Assembly (NCBI GenBank): GCA_030537895.1
Contig: JAUNVA010000001.1
Location: forward strand, 186,001 to 250,000
Reading direction: 5' to 3'
Length of the DNA: 64,000 nt
Origin: Bowdeniella nasicola
Lineage (GTDB): Bacteria > Actinomycetota > Actinomycetes > Actinomycetales > Actinomycetaceae
Shown: positions 54,638 through 63,446 of the stretch, in pieces
Layout: the number at the start of each line of letters is the position of its first letter
Position numbering within the stretch: position 1 is the stretch's first letter
The notes under the pieces: model-generated
The model's database searches: none
What the model was told of the DNA's origin: nothing
What the model saw: only the letters and a program-made list of their open reading frames with translations
Translations under genes and position numbers: made by a program

Positions 54638-56014
54638 GTGATCACAATAGACGAATTGAAAGCGCGCACCGACGAGGCATTCGCCCAGATGCGCGAAGAC
54701 CTTACTTCTCTCGTCGCGATCCCGTCGGTGAGCTCCTCGAGCTTTGACCAGTCCCACGTGCAAGCTTCCGCCGAGTTCACGGCCGAACTCCTCGCCGGCG
54801 TGGGGATGGACAGCGTTGAGATCCTCAAGGCGAGCGCGCCGGACGGCACCGTCTCACGACCCGCGGTCGTCGCCCGCCGCGACGTCAACCCGGACGCCCC
54901 ACGGGTTCTGCTCTATGCCCACCACGATGTCCAGCCTCCGGGCGATGTCGAGGACTGGGACCAGGAAGACCCGTTCACGGTGGTCGAGCGCGATGGGCGG
55001 CTCTACGGGCGAGGTACCGCCGATGACAAAGCCGGCGTCATCGCTCACATCGGCGCGCTCAGGGTCCTCGGAGACGACCTCGGAGTGAACATCACCTGCT
55101 TTATCGAGGGTGAAGAGGAGATCGGATCTCCCACCTTCGCGGCGTTCCTCGAGCAGTACCACGAGGCACTCGAATCCGACGTCATTGTCGTGCTGGACTC
55201 GTCCAATTGGAAGGTCGGTGAGCCGGCCCTGACCACCTCACTGCGCGGCGTCGTCGACCTCAGCGTCGAGTTGACGTGCGGTACACACGCCGTCCATTCC
55301 GGTATTTTCGGCGGCCCCTACCTCGATGCGAACCTCCTCATGTGTCGCCTGCTTGCCACGCTGCATGACGACGCCGGTGATGTGGTCGTCGAGGGCCTCA
55401 CACACGCGCCGGACTCCGATCTCGATTACCCGGAGGAGCAGTGGCGCTCCGACGCGGGACTGATCGAGGGGTACGAGCTGGCTGGCACCGGATCTCTGCC
55501 GACCCGCCTCTGGTCTCGCCCGGCCTTTGCGTTGATCGGCATGGACATTACCTCGGTCGCGATGAAATCCAACACGATTGCGCCCAGCTGCCGCGCCGCG
55601 CTCTCACTGCGCATTCCGCCGGGCCAAGACCCGCGCGAGGCAGCTGAGGCCGTGCGCGCCCATCTGGAGAAGCATGCCCCGAACGGTGCGCGCGTCGAAG
55701 TCGACGTGAACGAGCTTGGAGCGCCTTTCGACGCGGGAGAGGACACACCGATGATGCTCCTATCGCGCTGGGCGATGACCGAAGCATGGGGCCACGAGGC
55801 CGTGAGCGTCGGGCTAGGGGCCTCGATCCCGTTTATTTCCGACCTTGCGGACGCTTTCCCGGAGGCCGATATCCTGATTACGGGGATCGAGGATCCCGAC
55901 ACGCGGGCTCATGGCGCTAATGAATCGCTCGATCTCGGTGAGTTCAAGGGCGCGACGCTCGCGGAGGCCCTGCTACTCGCCGCCCTCGCGGGGGACATCA
56001 CACCGGACCTCTAA
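54638..56014 (+). CDS. M20-family dipeptidase
   Basis: A 458-residue cytosolic metallopeptidase of the ArgE/DapE/M20 family, actinobacterial dipeptidase branch. The metal ligands are visible: YAHHDVQPPGD (His), GRGTADDKAG (bridging Asp), IEGEEEIGSPTF (catalytic Glu pair), and RAHGANESLDLGEF (final His). CGTHAVHSGIFGG belongs to the lid/dimerisation domain. The start is GTG 54638 with GGTAAGG upstream. The exact peptide substrate is not predictable. Confidence 0.92.
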   Translation: MITIDELKARTDEAFAQMREDLTSLVAIPSVSSSSFDQSHVQASAEFTAELLAGVGMDSVEILKASAPDGTVSRPAVVARRDVNPDAPRVLLYAHHDVQPPGDVEDWDQEDPFTVVERDGRLYGRGTADDKAGVIAHIGALRVLGDDLGVNITCFIEGEEEIGSPTFAAFLEQYHEALESDVIVVLDSSNWKVGEPALTTSLRGVVDLSVELTCGTHAVHSGIFGGPYLDANLLMCRLLATLHDDAGDVVVEGLTHAPDSDLDYPEEQWRSDAGLIEGYELAGTGSLPTRLWSRPAFALIGMDITSVAMKSNTIAPSCRAALSLRIPPGQDPREAAEAVRAHLEKHAPNGARVEVDVNELGAPFDAGEDTPMMLLSRWAMTEAWGHEAVSVGLGASIPFISDLADAFPEADILITGIEDPDTRAHGANESLDLGEFKGATLAEALLLAALAGDITPDL

Positions 56015-56019
56015 TCCGG

Positions 56020-56049
56020 CGCTGCGGTGGCCCCGGGGCCACCGCAGCG
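56020..56049. terminator. Bidirectional perfect palindrome
   Basis: A 30-bp perfect palindrome (CGCTGCGGTGGCCCC and complement) lies between the convergent dipeptidase and DUF4333 genes, 5 bp after one stop and 10 bp before the other. Confidence 0.85.
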
Positions 56050-56059
56050 TCACGTATGC

Positions 56060-56461
56060 CTAGTCGTCGTCGCTTTCGCTCTCGGTGGCATCGTCAGCGG
56101 GAGAGTCTTTCTCGGCAGGGGATTCGTCCTGCGGCATGGGGCGCTGCTCTGGGGTCGCCTCGGAGGAGACGGAGACGGCAATCGTGACGTCGCCCGACGT
56201 TTCGTCGACCTCGGTTACCTTTGCCGTCGCGATGAGGGGCTCTGAGCCACCCGAAATTGAGCAAGTGGTCTCGGCGCCCACTTCGGCGGCTAGGCCGGTG
56301 GGGCACTGAACAGCAGGGGGCTCGCCGAGCTGTTCCGCGACGCTCTGAGCGATACGCGCCTGCAGGTCTTCCGCTTCGACGGGAGCGACTGCGCGCGAGG
56401 AGCAGGCTCCGAGCAGCGCCATGACCGCGAGCGCAGCGCCCACACGTTGAATCCGTTTCAT
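56060..56461 (-). CDS. DUF4333 lipoprotein
   Basis: A 133-residue exported lipoprotein. The start is ATG 56461 (MKRIQRVGAALAVMALLGAC), with lipobox LGAC and Cys 20 lipidated. The DUF4333 core has its two conserved Cys residues in CPTGLAAEVGAETTC, expected to form a disulfide. The C-terminal 35 residues are acidic and low-complexity (DESPAEKDSPADDATESE). No function is known. It is divergent from the glycerate kinase-like gene. Confidence 0.87.
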   Translation of the reverse strand: MKRIQRVGAALAVMALLGACSSRAVAPVEAEDLQARIAQSVAEQLGEPPAVQCPTGLAAEVGAETTCSISGGSEPLIATAKVTEVDETSGDVTIAVSVSSEATPEQRPMPQDESPAEKDSPADDATESESDDD

Positions 56462-56545
56462 TTCTTCGTTTCTCCCACTCGGTCTCGCTACATATCGTGC
56501 ACTACGATCGGCACCGATGCACGAGTTCAGCACCGAGAGGAGATC

Positions 56546-57436
56546 ATGACGGCGATCGTGACGGGCCAGGATGGCTCTGAGCGCCAGGCGTTCATCGCGG
56601 GGTGGCGCTCCCTCAATCGCCCCACGCCCATTCGGGAACTGCGCACTGTGAGCCCGGCTCCTGGCCCCCTTGCCATGATTGACCCGTCCCGCGTCGATGC
56701 GCCGGAGGATTCCGGTATCGTGTGCGGGTCAACCGCTCTGTTTGCCGATTTCCTAGGGAACATCCTGACGCAAGCAAGGGATGACGACGTCGTGGTGTGT
56801 GCTCGGCCCGCCCTTGTTCACGACGGCGGAGCTGGTGCGTGGGGTGCGCTGGGCGCCGACCCCGGCGTCCTTGCAGGGGCCGCTCGGCGTGTCACCGTCG
56901 CATGGACCGAGGCCACCCCGCTGCTCTCCCTGCACGGTCGAGCGGCCGAGCTCTCGACACGTGGGCTAGTCGCCGCAGAGCGGGCCCAGGAGGCTGAGCG
57001 GCAGGTGGGACAGTTCGTCGCTGATCTCGCGCGAGCGCCGGGGTTTGAGTCCGCCATCGGGCTCGCCCGTCAAGCGGGCACCGGAATGGCCGGGGGCCTG
57101 GCATTCCTGTTGGCTGCGATGGGGGCCCGCCTCGTGGATGCCGGTACGGAGATCGCCCACCGCTCAGGGTGGAAAGACCAGGTGGCGGGAGCCGACGTCG
57201 TCATTGCGCTTTGTGCTGAGGACGACCTGCTCGCCGCGGAGACGGGGCCACTGGTTCAGCTTTCCACGATCGCCGCACAGGCCGCGGTCCCCCTCGTTGT
57301 GGTCGGTGCGGCCCCCGGTCTCCCGCGTCGTCACCTCGCCCGAATGGGGATTGGCGCTGCTCACGATCGCGCCGGACGCACCACCTGGGAGCTCGGCCGA
57401 GCCCTCGCGGCAACCTGGGCAGCACGCAGCGTGTAG
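56546..57436 (+). CDS. Glycerate kinase-like protein, short and divergent
   Basis: A 296-residue soluble protein. The ATG at 56546 has GAGAGGAG upstream. The C-terminal half aligns by eye with type 1 glycerate kinases (GTGMAGGLAFLLAAMGARLV, then DQVAGADVVIALC), a family of about 370 residues, so roughly 70 are missing. The family's Gly-rich active-site motif ending GEGxxDxQ reads CAEDDLLAAETG, so activity is doubtful. It sits 70 bp upstream of erpA in the same direction. Confidence 0.7.
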   Translation: MTAIVTGQDGSERQAFIAGWRSLNRPTPIRELRTVSPAPGPLAMIDPSRVDAPEDSGIVCGSTALFADFLGNILTQARDDDVVVCARPALVHDGGAGAWGALGADPGVLAGAARRVTVAWTEATPLLSLHGRAAELSTRGLVAAERAQEAERQVGQFVADLARAPGFESAIGLARQAGTGMAGGLAFLLAAMGARLVDAGTEIAHRSGWKDQVAGADVVIALCAEDDLLAAETGPLVQLSTIAAQAAVPLVVVGAAPGLPRRHLARMGIGAAHDRAGRTTWELGRALAATWAARSV

Positions 57437-57506
57437 CGCACGCCGCGTTTCGCCGAAGTGCTCAAAAGACGTAGGCTCTACTCGAAACTCGATCACGGAG
57501 GTCGCC

Positions 57507-57860
57507 ATGACTGAAACCACCGAAGAACTGCCCACCCACGAGGTGACCCTCACAGACGTCGCCGTCGAGAAGGTGAAATCCTTGCTCGAACAGGAAGGGC
57601 GCGACGACCTGCGATTGCGGGTGGCTGTGCAGCCGGGAGGATGCTCGGGCCTGATCTACCAACTGTACTTCGATGAGCGTCTCCTTGACGGGGACGCGGT
57701 GCGTGACTTCGATGGCGTCGAACTTGTCGTCGACCGCATGTCCGTGCCTTACCTGAGCGGCGCAACCATCGACTTCGCCGACACGATCGAGAAGCAGGGC
57801 TTTTCGATCGACAACCCGAACGCCGCCGGCTCGTGCGCGTGTGGAGAGTCCTTCCACTAG
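57507..57860 (+). CDS. erpA: Iron-sulfur cluster insertion protein, A-type carrier
   Basis: A 117-residue HesB/ErpA-family carrier that delivers Fe-S clusters to apoproteins. The three cluster-binding Cys are present: GGCSG near residue 48 and CACGESF at the C-terminus. Nearby clients include SdhB and lipoyl synthase. The ATG at 57507 has CGGAGG 6 bp upstream. Confidence 0.93.
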   Translation: MTETTEELPTHEVTLTDVAVEKVKSLLEQEGRDDLRLRVAVQPGGCSGLIYQLYFDERLLDGDAVRDFDGVELVVDRMSVPYLSGATIDFADTIEKQGFSIDNPNAAGSCACGESFH

Positions 57861-57939
57861 CGCGCGAACGGAGGTTCTCCGCCCCACCTGCCCCGACCCG
57901 CGCGCCTTAAGCGCCTGCAGTGCCAGCTCTCGTGAATGA

Positions 57940-58875
57940 ATGGTTATGAAGGTACGTTTGACCCGCTTCGCTGCTCTGTCCCTCGCCGCCGCACTCTCCC
58001 TCGCGGGGTGCGCCAGTGACGACGGGCAGCAAAAGTCCGAAGATCCGAGTCCTTCCGCCGATGCGTCCGCGCAATCCGGTGATGTCGCCGTCACGGAGGT
58101 GAAGGAACCGATCTTCGCAGTCGAACAGGAGCGCGGCAGCGCCCCTACGCTGAGCTTCAGCGGGGATGCCCCGGCAGAGTTGACCCGTTACGTCATGGAT
58201 GCCGACTCTTCCGGAGCTGATATTGCGGCGGACGATACCGTGTATGCGCACTACCACGGGCAAGTGTGGGACGGCGAGGTCTTTGACTCCTCCTACCAGC
58301 GCGGCGCTCCCACGGCCTTTTCCCTTGAACAGGTCATCCCCGGCTGGCAGAGCGGCCTCACAGGCCTGCATGTGGGGGACCGCGTGCAGCTGTCAATCCC
58401 GAGCCAGTACGGCTACCCGGAGGGGACCCCGGACGGCTCCATCAAGCCGGGAGAGACCATCGTCTTCGTCGTGGAGATTATCGACGCGATTGGAGTGGAC
58501 GCCGAAGCCCCCGATGCGGGGGAACCGATTGCTGATGCCGCCGACGTCGGTGTTGATCTGACAGCGACGGATGACACCCTGAAGGCGAGTCTCGCCGAGG
58601 GCGCCGAGATCGGGCCCGAGGTCGAGGTCCACCAATTGACGGCGGGAACCGGTGCAGAGATCACCAATGACGGCCAAGCCGTCGCCCTGACCTACCCCTT
58701 CTCGCCGGACGGCTCTGCCCTCGGGGATCCGGAGCGAACCCAGCTCGACGCAGCTCGTATGCCGGAGCTCGTGGGTGCTAAGGAAGGGGCACGATTCCTC
58801 TTCCTCGCGCCCGCTTCGGCCGGTGCTCCCGAGCAGATCATCGTCTTCCAGATCGTCAAGGCATTTACGCCCTAA
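57940..58875 (+). CDS. FKBP-type peptidyl-prolyl isomerase lipoprotein
   Basis: A protein of about 311 residues, exported as a lipoprotein with lipobox LAGC (Cys at about 24). The first FKBP domain (about 90-180) has the typical YAHYHGQVWDGEVFDSSY, VIPGWQSGLTG and VQLSIPSQYGYPEG. A second, degenerate FKBP-like segment (about 225-311: VHQLTAGTGAEITNDG ending IVFQIVKAF) lacks those active-site aromatics. It probably folds extracytoplasmic proteins. The start is ATG 57940 or 57946. Confidence 0.9.
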   Translation: MVMKVRLTRFAALSLAAALSLAGCASDDGQQKSEDPSPSADASAQSGDVAVTEVKEPIFAVEQERGSAPTLSFSGDAPAELTRYVMDADSSGADIAADDTVYAHYHGQVWDGEVFDSSYQRGAPTAFSLEQVIPGWQSGLTGLHVGDRVQLSIPSQYGYPEGTPDGSIKPGETIVFVVEIIDAIGVDAEAPDAGEPIADAADVGVDLTATDDTLKASLAEGAEIGPEVEVHQLTAGTGAEITNDGQAVALTYPFSPDGSALGDPERTQLDAARMPELVGAKEGARFLFLAPASAGAPEQIIVFQIVKAFTP

Positions 58876-58883
58876 TCAAGGCG

Positions 58884-58913
58884 GGTGCGGCGCGTTGTGA
58901 TACGCCCCGCACC
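58884..58913 (+). terminator. Terminator after the FKBP gene
   Basis: GGTGCGGCGCGT and ACGCCCCGCACC form a 12-bp stem with one mismatch, 8 bp after the FKBP stop. Confidence 0.7.
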
Positions 58914-59029
58914 TCGGTTGTGCCGAGATGTCACCCGAATGGGGAACGTCTGCTGAAAACGTTGGCGGAAAGATGCAAAATTGCGGCACACGTACCGACA
59001 CGACGTCAAGACACGGGGTAAAGTGTTCC

Positions 59030-59047
59030 CAGGGACCTAAGTCCCTG
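59030..59047. promoter_or_regulatory. Small palindrome in the ctaC leader
   Basis: CAGGGAC-CTAA-GTCCCTG, a perfect 7-bp inverted repeat, lies 26 bp before the ctaC start and about 8 bp after TAAAGT, a possible -10 hexamer (59018-59023). It could be an operator or a leader hairpin. Confidence 0.4.
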
Positions 59048-59073
59048 CCTGACTTTCATGCGGAGGAGTGACC

Positions 59074-59928
59074 GTGCGAACGAAGTTGCACACCGTGAGG
59101 CGCCGGCCCTGGCGGCTCGGAGCCCTCGCGGCCGCGAGCGCGCTGGCACTGGCCGGCTGCTCAGCCGACCAACTCGCCACCGGCTATCTGCCCTCGAAGC
59201 CCGGACTCACAGATAAGACCGAATCGATCATCAATTTGTGGAACGGAGCGTGGATCGCGGGCCTGGCCGTGGGCGTCCTCGTGTGGGGCCTCATCATCTG
59301 GTCGATCATCGTCTACCGGAAGCGCAAGGATGATCACGAGCTGCCGGTGCAGTTGCAGTACCACATCCCACTCGAGCTGATGTACACCATCATCCCGGTG
59401 ATCATGGTCGGGGTTCTGTTCTACAACACGGTTCGCGTCACCGATAACCTGTGGGACACCTCCGGCGAAGCCGATACGCATATTTCCGTGTACGGCAAGC
59501 AGTGGTCCTGGGACTTTAACTACCTGGATGAGGGCGTCTACTACTCCGGCGACCGAATCACGCTGACCGGTAAGGAAGGCGACCGCGATAAGCTTCCCAT
59601 CCTCTACCTGCCGGTAAACGAAACCGTGGAGTTCCAACTCCACTCGCGTGACGTCCAGCACTCGTTCTGGATCCCCGCCTTCCTCACGAAACTCGACATG
59701 GTGCCCGGCGAACTTCGGGTATTCCACGTCACCCCGCAAGAAACCGGCACGTTCGTCGGCAAGTGCGCCGAACTGTGCGGCGAATACCACGCGGAGATGC
59801 TCTTCCAGGTCAAGGTTGTCGAGCGCGACGAATACGACGCCGCCATGCAGGAGCTGCGCGACGCCGGAAACGTTGGTGAGCGCGGCGAAGAATTTGACCG
59901 CACCTACACGCCAGGAGGTACGTACTGA
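59074..59928 (+). CDS. ctaC: Cytochrome c oxidase subunit II
   Basis: A protein of about 284 residues carrying the CuA electron-entry site of the aa3 oxidase. The signal sequence ends LAGCS, a lipobox. Two membrane helices ([17 protein letters not shown] and [18 protein letters not shown]) are followed by the periplasmic cupredoxin domain. CuA ligands are present: His in [10 protein letters not shown] and [12 protein letters not shown]. The start is GTG 59074, 6 bp after GGAGG. An in-frame GTG at 59068 is too close to that site. The next gene starts at the stop codon (overlap of 1 bp). Confidence 0.94.
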   Translation: MRTKLHTVRRRPWRLGALAAASALALAGCSADQLATGYLPSKPGLTDKTESIINLWNGAWIAGLAVGVLVWGLIIWSIIVYRKRKDDHELPVQLQYHIPLELMYTIIPVIMVGVLFYNTVRVTDNLWDTSGEADTHISVYGKQWSWDFNYLDEGVYYSGDRITLTGKEGDRDKLPILYLPVNETVEFQLHSRDVQHSFWIPAFLTKLDMVPGELRVFHVTPQETGTFVGKCAELCGEYHAEMLFQVKVVERDEYDAAMQELRDAGNVGERGEEFDRTYTPGGTY

Positions 59929-61637
59929 TGGCGACTGTCACCGAAAGTTACGTCGACCAGGTGCCGGGCCTGCGGCCAAAGAAGCAGAAGCTCGGGCAGA
60001 CGATCGTCAACTGGATCACCTCCACCGACCACAAGACCATCGGCTACATGTACATGTGGGCCGCGATGCTCTTCTTCGCCCTGGCTGGCGTCATGGCGAT
60101 GGTGATTCGTACTGAGTTGTTCATGCCGGGGATGCTGTTGCAGTCCAAGGCACAGTTCAACCAGCTCTTCACCATGCACGGCACGATCATGCTGTTCCTC
60201 TTCGCGACTCCGATGTTCACCGCGTTCGGTAACGTCCTGGTGCCGCTGCAGATCGGTGCCCCCGATGTCGCCTTCCCGCGCATGAACATGTTTGCGTTCT
60301 GGCTGTTCCTCTTCGGCGGTCTGCTGGCGTGCGCGGGACTCGTTATGCCGCAGGGTGCGGCCGACTTCGGCTGGACGGGATACACGCCGCTGTCGACCAC
60401 GGCTTACTCTCCCTCCCTGGGGGCCACTCTGTGGGTACTCGGGCTCGGCATGACCGGGTTCGGTACGATTTTCGGCTCGGTGAACTTCATCGCGACGATC
60501 ATCACTATGCGGGCTCCGGGGATGACCATGTTCCGCATGCCGATCTTCACGTGGAACATCCTCATCACCTCGGTTCTCGTCCTCATGGCATTCCCGGTGC
60601 TTGCCTCGGCTTATTTCGGGCTTGCTTCCGACCGGATCCTTGGCTCCCAGATCTTTAACCCCGATTCCGGCGGCACGATCCTGTGGCAGCACCTCTTCTG
60701 GTTCTTCGGTCACCCTGAGGTGTACGTGCTCGCGCTGCCGTTCTTTGGCATTGTCACCGAGATCATCCCGGTCTTCTCCCGTAAGCCGATCTTCGGCTAC
60801 AAGACACTGGTCTTTGCCACGGTTTCGATCGCGGCCCTTTCCGTGACAGTGTGGGCGCACCACATGTACACGACCGGCGCCGTCATGCTGAGCTTCTTTG
60901 CCCTGATGACCATGCTGATTTCGGTGCCGACGGGCGTGAAGTTCTTCAACTGGGTTGGCACGATGTGGCGCGGAAAGATTACCTTCGAGACACCAATGCT
61001 GTTCTCGCTAGGATTCTTCGTGACCTTCCTGTTCGGTGGTTTGACCGGCATCATCCTCGCGAGCCCTGCGATGGACGCCCATGTGCATGACTCCTACTTC
61101 GTGGTGGCCCACTTCCACTACGTGATTTTCGGGACCGTCGTGTTCGCCGTGTTCGCCGGCTTCTTCTTCTGGTGGCCGAAGTTTACCGGTCGAATGCTGG
61201 ACGAGCGGCTCGGGAAGATCCACTTCTGGTTGCTCTTCATCGGCTTCCACACCACATTCCTCGTGCAACACTGGCTCGGTGTCTACGGCATGCCACGCCG
61301 CACGGCTGACTACCTGGTGGAGGATGGCTACCAATTCTTGAACCAGGTCTCCACGGTGGGCGCGTTCATTACGGCTCTCGCGATGGTTCCGTTCATCTGG
61401 AATGTCTGGAAGACCCAGCGAGGCCCGCGCACCGTCTTTGTCGACGACCCCTGGGGCTTTGGTGGCTCCCTCGAGTGGGCGACGGGATGCCCGGTCCCGC
61501 GCCACAACTTTACGGCTCTGCCACGCATCCGCTCCGAGCGCCCCGCGTTCGATCTGCACCACCCCGAGGTCGGTGCCTTGAGCCTGGTGGAAGCGCAGAA
61601 GGTACCGGCAACGAGCGCCCCGGCGCCGAAGGAGTAG
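59928..61637 (+). CDS. ctaD: Cytochrome c oxidase subunit I
   Basis: A 569-residue catalytic subunit with twelve helices that reduces oxygen at the haem a3-CuB site. [14 protein letters not shown] carries a haem a ligand near residue 84. [18 protein letters not shown] has the cross-linked His-Tyr pair. WAHHMYTTG supplies CuB His residues. [16 protein letters not shown] near 387 carries the haem a3 and haem a ligands. The operon is ctaC-ctaD-ctaF. Subunit III is presumably encoded with the qcr genes beyond the right edge. Confidence 0.96.
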   Translation: MATVTESYVDQVPGLRPKKQKLGQTIVNWITSTDHKTIGYMYMWAAMLFFALAGVMAMVIRTELFMPGMLLQSKAQFNQLFTMHGTIMLFLFATPMFTAFGNVLVPLQIGAPDVAFPRMNMFAFWLFLFGGLLACAGLVMPQGAADFGWTGYTPLSTTAYSPSLGATLWVLGLGMTGFGTIFGSVNFIATIITMRAPGMTMFRMPIFTWNILITSVLVLMAFPVLASAYFGLASDRILGSQIFNPDSGGTILWQHLFWFFGHPEVYVLALPFFGIVTEIIPVFSRKPIFGYKTLVFATVSIAALSVTVWAHHMYTTGAVMLSFFALMTMLISVPTGVKFFNWVGTMWRGKITFETPMLFSLGFFVTFLFGGLTGIILASPAMDAHVHDSYFVVAHFHYVIFGTVVFAVFAGFFFWWPKFTGRMLDERLGKIHFWLLFIGFHTTFLVQHWLGVYGMPRRTADYLVEDGYQFLNQVSTVGAFITALAMVPFIWNVWKTQRGPRTVFVDDPWGFGGSLEWATGCPVPRHNFTALPRIRSERPAFDLHHPEVGALSLVEAQKVPATSAPAPKE

Positions 61638-61644
61638 GACAACC

Positions 61645-62115
61645 ATGAGTCACGACACTGCGAACCGGACCTACGATCAGGCAAAGCCAGCCGACTATGA
61701 GAACGAGGCACCGCCGCTGCGCGTCGAGATGTTGCTGTTCTTCCTCGGCATCTTCTTCTTCGGTCCGATCGCCATCGCCTACCTTCTCGTGACCGACGGG
61801 GAGCCCGTTGGAAGCGTCGCCTTCTTCCTCCTCGCGGGCATGACCGCGATGGTAGGGGCCTACCTGTGGCTTCTGAGCCGTCGCGTTGATCGCCGCCCAG
61901 AGGATGATCCGTTTGGCGAAATCATCGAACGCGAAGGCCAGATCGGAGAGTTCTCTCCGCACTCATGGTGGCCCCTGGTCCTCGGGATCGCGGTGACCGT
62001 GATCTTCGCCGGTGTCGCCATTGGAATCTGGGTCGTCGTCATCGGAGTGATCGTCGCGCTGATCGGCGTGTGCGGTCTGCTCTTTGAATTCTCCTCCGGG
62101 ATCCACGCCCACTAG
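61645..62115 (+). CDS. ctaF: Actinobacterial cytochrome c oxidase subunit IV
   Basis: A 156-residue membrane subunit restricted to actinobacterial bc1-aa3 supercomplexes. It has two N-terminal helices (MLLFFLGIFFFGPIAIAYLL and a following one), a cytoplasmic loop with SRRVDRRPEDDPFGEIIE, then two more helices (WWPLVLGIAVTVIFAGVA). It is the last gene of the cta operon, with a strong intrinsic terminator 14 bp downstream. Confidence 0.92.
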   Translation: MSHDTANRTYDQAKPADYENEAPPLRVEMLLFFLGIFFFGPIAIAYLLVTDGEPVGSVAFFLLAGMTAMVGAYLWLLSRRVDRRPEDDPFGEIIEREGQIGEFSPHSWWPLVLGIAVTVIFAGVAIGIWVVVIGVIVALIGVCGLLFEFSSGIHAH

Positions 62116-62128
62116 CCTGTGAGGACGT

Positions 62129-62170
62129 GGAGGGGCGAACCGGGATCTGACCGGTTCGCCCCTCCTTTTT
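62129..62170 (+). terminator. Intrinsic terminator of the cta operon
   Basis: GGAGGGGCGAACCGG pairs perfectly with CCGGTTCGCCCCTCC (15 bp, 7-nt loop) and is followed by TTTTT. It is the clearest rho-independent terminator in the window. Confidence 0.95.
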
Positions 62171-62449
62171 CTTTCGACCGATGCCCGAGCGTGGTCGAGC
62201 TGAACTGCCCCTGCCGGCTGTGGGTGCCGTGTGATTGCAGAGTCGTCTGGTGGGCGTCAGCTGCCGTCACACACCTCGGGGTTCCTCCGTGGCCGCAGGC
62301 GGCTCCTCAGGGGGCTGGACCCGCGGCATACAGTCCAGCTCGGGCGCTAGCGACTCATCCAGGGCTCGGCGCGGACGATGCAGCTAACCTAAGAGGGCCG
62401 CCGGGGGTGCCGCGTCCGGTATTGGGGTAAGACGCGCCTTGGATAGAGC
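62171..62449. other. Gene-free interval between two terminators
   Basis: About 280 bp with no credible coding frame. The only open frame overlaps the cta terminator and has Pro/Cys-rich non-coding composition. It contains several short GC-rich inverted segments. It does not match tmRNA, SRP RNA or RNase P RNA by eye. A small RNA is possible, but nothing specific can be supported. Confidence 0.4.
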
Positions 62450-62482
62450 TGAGCGGCCGGGTCCCGAGGACCCGGCCGCTCA
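62450..62482 (-). terminator. Terminator after sodA
   Basis: A perfect 15-bp stem (TGAGCGGCCGGGTCC and complement) with a CGA loop lies 44 bp beyond the sodA stop. Confidence 0.85.
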
Positions 62483-62526
62483 GGCGGCACTACGGCTACC
62501 GCGACGATTTACTGAGGCCGCGATCC

Positions 62527-63150
62527 TTAGGCCGTGATGAGCCCGGAGTAGTTCTTCGTCGCGCGCTCGAGGCGCTCGGCGACATCCTCCCAGTTCACGA
62601 TGTTCCAAAAAGCCTTGACATAGTCTGCCTTGACGTTCAGGTAGTCGAGGTAGAAGGCGTGCTCCCACATATCGAGCATCAGGAGCGGGACGACACCAAC
62701 CGGCACATTGCCCTGCTGATCAAAGAGCTGGAAGATCACCAGCTTGCCGGAGATCGTGTCATAGGCAAGCACCGCCCAGCCCGAGCCCTGAATGCCCGTG
62801 GCCGTGGCCGTGAAGTGGTTCTTGAAGCCCTCGAAGGAGCCGAAAGAGTCCTTGAGCGCGTCCGCGACCTCTCCCTCAGGCTCACCGCCGCCATTCGGGG
62901 ACAGGTTGTTCCAGAAGACGGTGTGGTTGGTGTGGCCACCGAGGTTGAACGCGAGGTTCTTTTCAAGCAGGTTCACCGCGGAGAGGTCGCCCTTTTCGCG
63001 TGCCTCCGCGAGCTTGTCAAGTGCGGTATTCGCTCCATCAACATAGGTCTTATGGTGCTTGTCGTGATGCAGCTCCATAATCTTCGCTGAAATGTGCGGC
63101 TCAAGAGCGGCGTAATCGTACGGAAGTTCGGGCAAGGTGTAGAACGCCAT
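62527..63150 (-). CDS. sodA: Superoxide dismutase, Mn/Fe type
   Basis: A 207-residue cytosolic enzyme that removes superoxide. The start is ATG 63150 ([20 protein letters not shown]) with GGGAGA upstream. The metal ligands are visible: [11 protein letters not shown] (first His), [11 protein letters not shown] (second His) and [12 protein letters not shown] (Asp and third His). GGG EPEG-type sequence after NNLSPN and Gln in [13 protein letters not shown] are family-typical. Metal preference cannot be settled, although Mn is common here. The gene stands alone between two terminators. Confidence 0.94.
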   Translation of the reverse strand: MAFYTLPELPYDYAALEPHISAKIMELHHDKHHKTYVDGANTALDKLAEAREKGDLSAVNLLEKNLAFNLGGHTNHTVFWNNLSPNGGGEPEGEVADALKDSFGSFEGFKNHFTATATGIQGSGWAVLAYDTISGKLVIFQLFDQQGNVPVGVVPLLMLDMWEHAFYLDYLNVKADYVKAFWNIVNWEDVAERLERATKNYSGLITA

Positions 63151-63389
63151 GAAATCTCCCAATCTGTCTCGCGAGAATGCACCGGATGTGCATCCCGTTG
63201 TTATCTCCACCGTACGGCGTTATGACCTATTTCGCGACCCCGTGTGCTTACTGTCGACAAGCCCATCACAACCAGGAGATAGGCGGCTCAATTGGCAAAA
63301 TGCGAATATGAATTCACCGAAATCCGCACAATAGAATTCGGCCTTCCGAACATTACCGTGAGCGTGTCATGTATTAGGCCAAAACACGG
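63151..63389. other. Intergenic region upstream of sodA
   Basis: Holds the sodA promoter. On the minus strand TTGTCGACA near 63260 is a possible -35. The part from 63290 to 63380 is strikingly AT-rich for this genome and contains two GAATTC hexamers (63310-63350). No reading frame, tRNA or known RNA is seen. Confidence 0.35.
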
Positions 63390-63427
63390 GCGCGTCCCCC
63401 GGAACGGTGGGGTTCCGGGGGACGCGC
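63390..63427 (-). terminator. Terminator after qcrB
   Basis: A perfect 16-bp stem (GCGCGTCCCCCGGAAC and complement) with a 6-nt loop lies 19 bp beyond the qcrB stop. Confidence 0.85.
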
Positions 63428-63446
63428 AGTTGCGGGTCGAGGGCTC

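Noticed and set aside
62119..62430. A 103-codon frame downstream of ctaF
   Set aside because: It begins at the foot of the cta terminator and runs through it, has no ribosome-binding site and shows non-coding composition.
62171..62449. tmRNA or SRP RNA in the gap before sodA
   Set aside because: No tRNA-like ends, no tag-peptide frame and no GGAAGCAG-type SRP loop were found.
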